Positions 6,049 to 9,223 of a stretch of 9,223 nt of DNA are shown here, in pieces. Location: assembly GCA_036252795.1 (NCBI GenBank), contig DASYHY010000279.1, positions 1-9,223 of the forward strand, in the 5' to 3' direction. Each line of letters opens with the position of its first letter. The stretch's first letter is position 1. Source of the DNA: Aurantimonas sp036252795 (GTDB lineage Bacteria; Pseudomonadota; Alphaproteobacteria; Rhizobiales; Rhizobiaceae). Below the pieces are notes generated by a model, which did not search any database, was not told where the DNA came from, and worked only from the letters and a program-made list of their open reading frames with translations. A program made the translations under genes and the position numbers.

Positions 6049-6053
6049 CTGAA

Positions 6054-6059
6054 CCCCTC
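6054..6059 (-). promoter_or_regulatory. ribosome binding site of the 86-aa gene
   Basis: GAGGGG on the minus strand, 5 nt before ATG 6048, supports that start. Confidence 0.7.
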
Positions 6060-6113
6060 AATTCCAGCCTTTCGGCTTCACGTCCCGTTAAGGTCCCTAG
6101 CACGATCCGGGCA

Positions 6114-6141
6114 CGAAATCGTCGCGCTCTTCCGAAATCGT
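6114..6141. repeat. 9-bp direct repeat CGAAATCGT
   Basis: CGAAATCGT occurs at 6114-6122 and again at 6133-6141, 19 bp apart start to start, close to two helical turns. The second copy runs into the TTAA of the CtrA-type site. It lies upstream of the 86-aa gene and could be an operator. No regulator is identified. Confidence 0.5.
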
Positions 6142-6155
6142 TAACCCCACGTTAA
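6140..6155 (-). promoter_or_regulatory. candidate CtrA binding site (TTAA-N7-TTAAC)
   Basis: On the minus strand TTAA, 7 nt (CGTGGGG), TTAAC matches the full CtrA consensus of alphaproteobacteria. It overlaps the stop codon of the TIGR02301 gene and is about 90 bp upstream of ATG 6048. A further TTAA lies at 6088-6091. By eye, only four TTAA tetranucleotides occur in the whole window, all between 6088 and 6640. Confidence 0.55.
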
Positions 6156-6616
6156 TTCCCGTACCTGACGCCGATCTCGCGTGCCAGCGTCGCGCCTTCG
6201 CTCTGGTATCGGCTGACGGCCACTCGCGCGGCCGGCGTGCAATGCCTGTAGGTCGATTCGAACGCTCGGTAGCCGCTGTTGAAGCTTGCCACGAGGCGTC
6301 GGCGGTCCGCCTCGTTCGGCGCCTGCGCCGCGATCAGCTCCTGCATCTTGTTCCGCCAGATCCCCGCCTCCGCGTCCCCGCAGAGCGTGCGCAGGAAGTG
6401 CATCGAGCCGAGGATCGCGGCGAGGCGGCCCATCGGCCGCATGTAGGGCGCGTCGCTCGGCAGGACCGGCGCCGTCTGTTCCGCACCCGCAGCGTCGGTC
6501 GCGGCGTCCGTCTCGGCCGGCGGCGTCTCGTCCTGCGCCCGCGCCGGACCAATCGGTCCGAGCGGCAGGGCGAGTGCCGCCATGAGGATCGCGATGAGAG
6601 GGAGCCGGGCGCGCAT
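6152..6616 (-). CDS. TIGR02301 family (DUF2385) secreted protein
   Basis: A 154-aa protein with a clear signal peptide, MRARLPLIAILMAALALPL, ending in the signal-peptidase motif ARA before QDE (cleavage after residue 27). An Ala/Thr/Glu/Pro-rich linker follows to about 55. The mature domain, residues 58-154, has the family pattern LAAILGSMHFLRTLCG and RRRLVASFNSGYRAFESTYRHC, with His73, Cys79 and Cys126. The two cysteines could form a periplasmic disulfide. The family is alphaproteobacterial and of unknown function. The frame begins at TTG 6622, but I prefer ATG 6616 because it gives a normal signal peptide; neither has a clear ribosome binding site. The stop TAA lies inside the CtrA-type site. 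A Nudix gene lies 97 bp upstream on the same strand. Confidence 0.88.
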   Translation of the reverse strand: MRARLPLIAILMAALALPLGPIGPARAQDETPPAETDAATDAAGAEQTAPVLPSDAPYMRPMGRLAAILGSMHFLRTLCGDAEAGIWRNKMQELIAAQAPNEADRRRLVASFNSGYRAFESTYRHCTPAARVAVSRYQSEGATLAREIGVRYGN

Positions 6617-6636
6617 GTACAAGGTTTCTGACTTCG

Positions 6637-6641
6637 TTAAC
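6637..6641 (-). promoter_or_regulatory. TTAA half-site upstream of the TIGR02301 gene
   Basis: CGTTAACG surrounds the fourth TTAA of the window (6637-6640), about 20 bp before ATG 6616. It fits a CtrA half-site, but no second TTAA stands at 7-nt spacing, so support is weak. Confidence 0.25.
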
Positions 6642-6679
6642 GCTTATGCAAGGGCCGGGCCGTCTCTTCCGGCGATATG

Positions 6680-6694
6680 GGGCGCGCTGCGCCC
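6680..6694. terminator. hairpin after the Nudix gene
   Basis: GGGCGC, loop GCT, GCGCCC form a perfect 6-bp stem about 20 nt downstream of the Nudix stop on the minus strand. No T-run follows. It may be a weak terminator separating the Nudix and TIGR02301 transcripts. Confidence 0.3.
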
Positions 6695-6713
6695 TTCGCG
6701 CAACAGACGCAGG

Positions 6714-7142
6714 TCAGTGCGTCACGAGGGCGCCGACGGCCTTGCGCGCGATCTCCGCGAGACCGGGAGTCGTCCGTTGGACGCGCTCGGCCGCCTCGAT
6801 CTCGTCGAGCGTCAGAAGATGCAGGCTGGCCGCGTCGTCTCCGGCCTGCGGCACGGCTCCGGGCGCGAGCGTCCCGGCGAAGACGGCGATGACGGCATGG
6901 AACTGGCCGCCGATCGCCTCGTGCAGCGTCACGAAACGGATGGGCCCTGCGTCGACAAGGGTTTCCTCGGCAAGTTCGCGCCGCGCCGCGACCTCCAGCC
7001 GCTCGCCGAACTCGACGCCGCCGCCCGGCAGGCTGAGCCGGCCCGCATAGGGTTCGCGACTGCGCTCCACGAGCAGCACGCGACCCGACTGCGAGAGGCA
7101 GAGCGAGACGCCGAGCAGGGGATGGCTGCGGCTGTCGGGCAT
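6714..7142 (-). CDS. Nudix hydrolase (142 aa)
   Basis: The protein holds a Nudix box at residues 41-63: Gly41, Glu47, then R-E-L-A-E-E at 55-60, where Arg55, Glu56, Glu59 and Glu60 form the metal site. The position that is usually Gly after the EE pair is Leu (EETLVDAG), a tolerated variation. Nudix enzymes hydrolyse nucleoside diphosphates linked to another group; the PGGGVEFGE form with a short N-terminal strand resembles the COG1051 ADP-ribose/NTP pyrophosphatase group, but the substrate cannot be set. The frame opens further upstream to 7187, yet ATG 7142 has GGAGGAAG just before it and gives the usual N-terminus, SHPLLGVSLCLS. It is divergent from the SRAP gene with 54 bp between starts. 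Confidence 0.93.
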   Translation of the reverse strand: MPDSRSHPLLGVSLCLSQSGRVLLVERSREPYAGRLSLPGGGVEFGERLEVAARRELAEETLVDAGPIRFVTLHEAIGGQFHAVIAVFAGTLAPGAVPQAGDDAASLHLLTLDEIEAAERVQRTTPGLAEIARKAVGALVTH

Positions 7143-7159
7143 GGGACTTCCTCCGGCGG

Positions 7160-7188
7160 TTGACTCGCGGCGCCGGCTGCGGCTCAAA
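7160..7188 (+). promoter_or_regulatory. possible promoter of the SRAP gene
   Basis: TTGACT (7160-7165) is a close match to the -35 hexamer. The -10 region at 17-nt spacing is CTCAAA (7183-7188), a poor match. If used, transcription would begin at about 7195-7197, essentially on the ATG, so the message would be leaderless. This agrees with the absence of a Shine-Dalgarno sequence. Confidence 0.35.
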
Positions 7189-7196
7189 CGGTCGCC

Positions 7197-7952
7197 ATGT
7201 GCGGACGCTTCACCCTAACGGCGCCACCCGATGCGGTGGCGGAACTGCTCGCGCTGATTGACCTTGACCCGTTCCCGCCGCGTTACAACATCGCGCCGAC
7301 GCAACCGATCCTGATCGCCGTCGGCGGCGGGGCGGAGCGACCCGGCGCCAACCGCCCGAACAGGACGGCGCTGCTGGCGAGATGGGGGCTGATCCCTTCC
7401 TGGGTCAAGGACGTGAAGAGCTTTCCGCTCTTGATCAACGCGAGGGCCGAGACGGCGGCGGAGAAGAACGCCTTCCGCGGCGCGATGCGCTATCGCCGCT
7501 GCCTCGTTCCCGCGTCGGGCTTCTACGAATGGCGGCGGCAGGGCAAGGCGAAGTCGGAGCCGCACTTCCTGAAGCCCGCCAATGGCAGGCCCTTCGCCTT
7601 CGCCGGGCTGATGGAGACCTGGCAGGGGCCGGATGGCAGCGAGATCGACACCGCCGCGATCATGACCACGGCGGCCTCGGGGCCGATCGCGGCGATCCAC
7701 GAGCGCACCCCGATCGTCGTGGCGCAGGAAGACTACGGGCGCTGGCTGGCTTGCCGGGAATTCGATCCGGCTGCGGTGGCGGACATCCTGGCGGCACCCA
7801 ACGACGACTTCTTCGATATCGTCCGCGTGTCGGATCGTGTGAACAAGGTCGCCAATACCGGCCCCGATTTGCAGGAGCCGATCGAAGCATCCGCCGAACG
7901 AGCGCGAAGAATGGCCCCGCCGGGGGACGGGGCGCAGGGCAGCCTGTTCTAG
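7197..7952 (+). CDS. SOS response-associated peptidase (SRAP; YedK/HMCES family)
   Basis: SRAP proteins form a covalent thiazolidine link through Cys2 with abasic sites in single-stranded DNA, protecting them. This 251-aa protein has all expected features: MCGRFTL with Cys2 exposed after methionine removal, RYNIAPTQ (Asn31), ARWGLIPSW, INARAET (81-86), RRCLVPASGFYEW (Glu111) and IHERTP with His168. The invariant MCGR start fixes ATG 7197, even though no Shine-Dalgarno sequence precedes it. The C-terminal tail after about 230 is variable and ends in GSLF. A GC-only 6-bp hairpin lies in its last codons (7914-7933). No LexA-type GTTC-N7-GTTC box is visible in the 54-bp upstream gap, so SOS control is not supported here. 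The divergent neighbour is a Nudix hydrolase, another genome or nucleotide maintenance enzyme. Confidence 0.95.
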   Translation: MCGRFTLTAPPDAVAELLALIDLDPFPPRYNIAPTQPILIAVGGGAERPGANRPNRTALLARWGLIPSWVKDVKSFPLLINARAETAAEKNAFRGAMRYRRCLVPASGFYEWRRQGKAKSEPHFLKPANGRPFAFAGLMETWQGPDGSEIDTAAIMTTAASGPIAAIHERTPIVVAQEDYGRWLACREFDPAAVADILAAPNDDFFDIVRVSDRVNKVANTGPDLQEPIEASAERARRMAPPGDGAQGSLF

Positions 7953-7974
7953 CCGTGACGACGCAGAGTCCGGA

Positions 7975-8163
7975 TCACTCCGCCGGGATCATGGCCGGAG
8001 AGGTCTCGTCGCGCTGCAGCTTCGGCGCCTTGGCCTTGAGCCAGGACTGGCTGGCGGCTGCGATGGCCGGAATGCCGATGGCGCGGTAGTTCCTGGCAAG
8101 ATCGACTTCTTGCTCGCGCTCGCGCTTCGACTTGAACTCTACACTCGTCTTGATCATGGCCAT
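7975..8163 (-). CDS. small hypothetical protein (62 aa)
   Basis: From ATG 8163 the product starts MAMIKTSVEFKSKREREQEVDLARNY, then has an Ala/Ile-rich stretch (IGIPAIAAASQSWL) and ends in a basic, polar tail. The first third is highly charged and probably helical; the middle is mildly hydrophobic but too short for a sure membrane segment. I do not recognise a family. The frame opens at GTG 8196, and a second ATG is at 8157. None of the three has a good ribosome binding site, so the start is uncertain; I prefer 8163 because the MIKTSVEFKSKRE segment looks like a natural N-terminus. The gene converges with SRAP, with 22 bp between stops. The amino-acid make-up is more protein-like than other frames here, but existence rests on that alone. 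Confidence 0.6.
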   Translation of the reverse strand: MAMIKTSVEFKSKREREQEVDLARNYRAIGIPAIAAASQSWLKAKAPKLQRDETSPAMIPAE

Positions 8164-8273
8164 GGTCCGTGGGCTGCTGGGAAGGTGATCCGGCACTCCA
8201 ATTGCGCCAGATTATGGGCAGAAGCGATCGTCGAACTGGCGCTGCTAAGCCCTTGCGACGCTAAGCCGATCGG

Positions 8274-8322
8274 CGTGGCAATCGGGTCACAATGGCAGGA
8301 CTCGCCACGGGCACGATTTTTT
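8274..8322 (+). terminator. possible terminator or attenuator-like stem with T6
   Basis: CGTGGC (8274-8279) pairs with GCCACG (8304-8309) across a 24-nt loop. TTTTTT starts 7 nt after the stem. TGGC at 8293-8296 could compete for the same GCCA arm. This is the only T-run of its length noticed in the window. The large loop and the gap before the T-run make it a weak terminator candidate. Confidence 0.25.
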
Positions 8323-8420
8323 GCCGGCTCACCGTTTCGCGGAGGTTTCGTCCCGATGCGGCAGGAGGCTCGTTGCCTGCCGCCGGAATCGGCGAGGCCT
8401 GGCCGCTCGCGCCCACGGAT

Positions 8421-8449
8421 TTGTCAGCCGGCCCGTTTGCCGCTAGCGA
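8421..8449 (+). promoter_or_regulatory. weak candidate promoter of cysS
   Basis: TTGTCA (8421-8426), 17-nt spacer, TAGCGA (8444-8449). The -35 differs from TTGACA by one base; the -10 is poor. It would give a leader of about 110 nt before ATG 8568. Confidence 0.25.
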
Positions 8450-8567
8450 AAGCCCGCCGGCCGGAACCGCCGACGTGCAGACGGCGCCGGCGAGGCGGCA
8501 AGTGAACGGGGGAGCGCGTGTGCGGCAAGCAGCGCCGGCGCCCCGAACCGATGATCGAGGCAGATCG

Positions 8568-9223
8568 ATGGACGACGGCTTTCGCGGCCTGACGCTTTGG
8601 AACACGATGACCCGGCGCAAGGAGGAGTTCCGCCCGCTCGCCTGGCAGGACCCGGCGACGCCGGAGGCCGAGCGGCGGGTGCGCATGTATGTCTGCGGGC
8701 CGACGGTCTACGACTTCGCCCATATCGGCAACGCGCGCCCGGTCATCGTCTTCGACGTGCTCTACCGGCTGCTGCGCAATCTCTACGGCGCAAACGCCGT
8801 CACCTATGTCCGCAACATCACCGACGTCGACGACAAGATCAACGCACGCGCGGCGCGGGACTACCCCGACCTGCCGCTCAACGACGCGATCGCGGAGGTG
8901 ACGGCGAAGACGGCCGAGCAGTTCCACGAGGACGTCGCGGCGCTCGGCTGCCTGCCGCCGACGGTCGAGCCGCGCGCCACCGACTACGTCGCCGGCCGTC
9001 CCGACGGGCACGACATGGTGGCGATGATCACGACGCTGATCGACAAGGGCCATGCCTACGAGGCGGGCGGCGAGGTGCTGTTCGACGTCACCTCGATGAA
9101 AGATTACGGCCGGCTCTCCAACCGCCGGCTCGACGAGCAGCGGGCCGGCGCGCGGGTCGCGGTGGACAGCCACAAGCGCAATCCCGGCGATTTCGTGCTG
9201 TGGAAGCTCTCGGCCGACAACGA
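8568..9223 (+). CDS. cysS: cysteine--tRNA ligase, 5' part
   Basis: Class I aminoacyl-tRNA synthetase that charges tRNA-Cys with cysteine using ATP in the cytosol. The first 218 residues are visible before the right edge, a little under half of a typical protein of about 460-500 aa. Markers: LTLWNTMTRRKEEF at the N-terminus, YVCGPTVYDFAHIGNAR with zinc ligand Cys43 and the HIGH-type motif HIGN at 52-55, YVRNITDVDDKI, and HKRNPGDFVLWK near the edge. Further zinc ligands and the KMSKS motif lie outside the window. ATG 8568 has GAGG (8557-8560) 7 nt before it and gives the standard N-terminus. The frame stays open upstream to 8265, with an ATG at 8292, but that part is not protein-like. The gene is intact as far as seen. 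Confidence 0.95.
   Translation, partial: MDDGFRGLTLWNTMTRRKEEFRPLAWQDPATPEAERRVRMYVCGPTVYDFAHIGNARPVIVFDVLYRLLRNLYGANAVTYVRNITDVDDKINARAARDYPDLPLNDAIAEVTAKTAEQFHEDVAALGCLPPTVEPRATDYVAGRPDGHDMVAMITTLIDKGHAYEAGGEVLFDVTSMKDYGRLSNRRLDEQRAGARVAVDSHKRNPGDFVLWKLSADN

Larger units (their letters stand above)
8164..8567. other. gene-free stretch upstream of cysS
   Basis: About 400 bp without a convincing gene. Frames open here on both strands (8110-8505 on +, 8261-8686 on -) give Arg/Pro-rich, gene-unlike translations. Visible elements are a direct repeat GCTAAGCC (8244-8251 and 8260-8267), a 10-bp palindrome GCCGATCGGC (8265-8274), a stem CGTGGC/GCCACG (8274-8279 with 8304-8309) followed by six T (8317-8322), and a possible -35 TTGTCA (8421-8426) with a weak -10. 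The frame of cysS is open back to 8265. The stretch probably holds the cysS promoter and leader. Confidence 0.5.

Noticed and set aside
7271..7285. LexA-like GTTC-N7-GTTA in the SRAP gene
   Set aside because: One mismatch to the alphaproteobacterial SOS box and located about 75 bp inside the coding sequence over conserved codons (PRYN region), not in the promoter.
8551..8592. 13-codon upstream frame overlapping the cysS start
   Set aside because: No ribosome binding site and no cysteine codons that would suggest attenuation; likely chance.
8110..8686. Open frames of 131 aa (+) and 141 aa (-) in the gene-free stretch
   Set aside because: Arg/Pro/Ser-rich translations without motifs; the + frame starts antisense inside the 62-aa gene and the - frame starts inside cysS.
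8424..9173. 249-aa open frame on the - strand
   Set aside because: Antisense to cysS, whose CGPTVYDFAHIGN motif proves the coding strand.
1..9223. Mobile element, CRISPR array, defence system, tRNA or prophage
   Set aside because: No transposase, integrase, terminal inverted repeats, regularly spaced repeats, tRNA-like cloverleaf or phage gene was seen; composition is uniform along the window.

Overview
The window is a GC-rich (roughly two-thirds G+C), densely packed stretch of bacterial chromosome with core-type genes. The protein families point to an alphaproteobacterium of the Hyphomicrobiales (Rhizobiales), probably near Mesorhizobium/Phyllobacteriaceae. The evidence is a TIGR02301/DUF2385-type secreted protein, a solitary rhizobial-style dihydroorotase, and promoter motifs matching two alphaproteobacterial regulators (sigma-EcfG and CtrA). 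There are no tRNAs, rRNAs, insertion sequences, CRISPR arrays, phage genes or signs of recent transfer.

Layout. Left edge: the 3' part of panB (pantothenate synthesis, + strand). It converges on a minus-strand block running 2866 to 498: ygfZ (folate-binding Fe-S helper), an HD-family phosphohydrolase overlapping it by ATGA, a C-x5-R tyrosine-phosphatase-like protein, and a separately promoted 77-aa hydrophilic protein. A perfect sigma-EcfG-type promoter (GGAAC-N16-CGTT) precedes the 77-aa gene. Divergent from ygfZ are a dihydroorotase gene and an ankyrin-repeat gene on the + strand. The ankyrin gene converges with 6 bp between stops on a second minus-strand block running 7142 to 4857: a Nudix hydrolase, a secreted TIGR02301 protein, an 86-aa hypothetical protein, and a proline-rich exported protein with a conserved C-terminal domain. 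Divergent from the Nudix gene is an SRAP (YedK/HMCES-type) gene. A 62-aa hypothetical gene lies on the minus strand after it. A gene-free stretch of about 400 bp then leads into cysS (cysteinyl-tRNA synthetase), which runs off the right edge.

How the parts fit. Most of the window is housekeeping: coenzyme A precursor, pyrimidine synthesis, translation, DNA repair and nucleotide sanitation. These genes are separated by small lineage-specific proteins of unknown function. I did not find an undescribed defence or mobile system. The most informative signals are regulatory. One is the EcfG-type promoter tying the 77-aa protein to the general stress response. The other is a cluster of all four TTAA tetranucleotides I could find in the window, two of them spaced as a full CtrA site, around the TIGR02301 and 86-aa genes.
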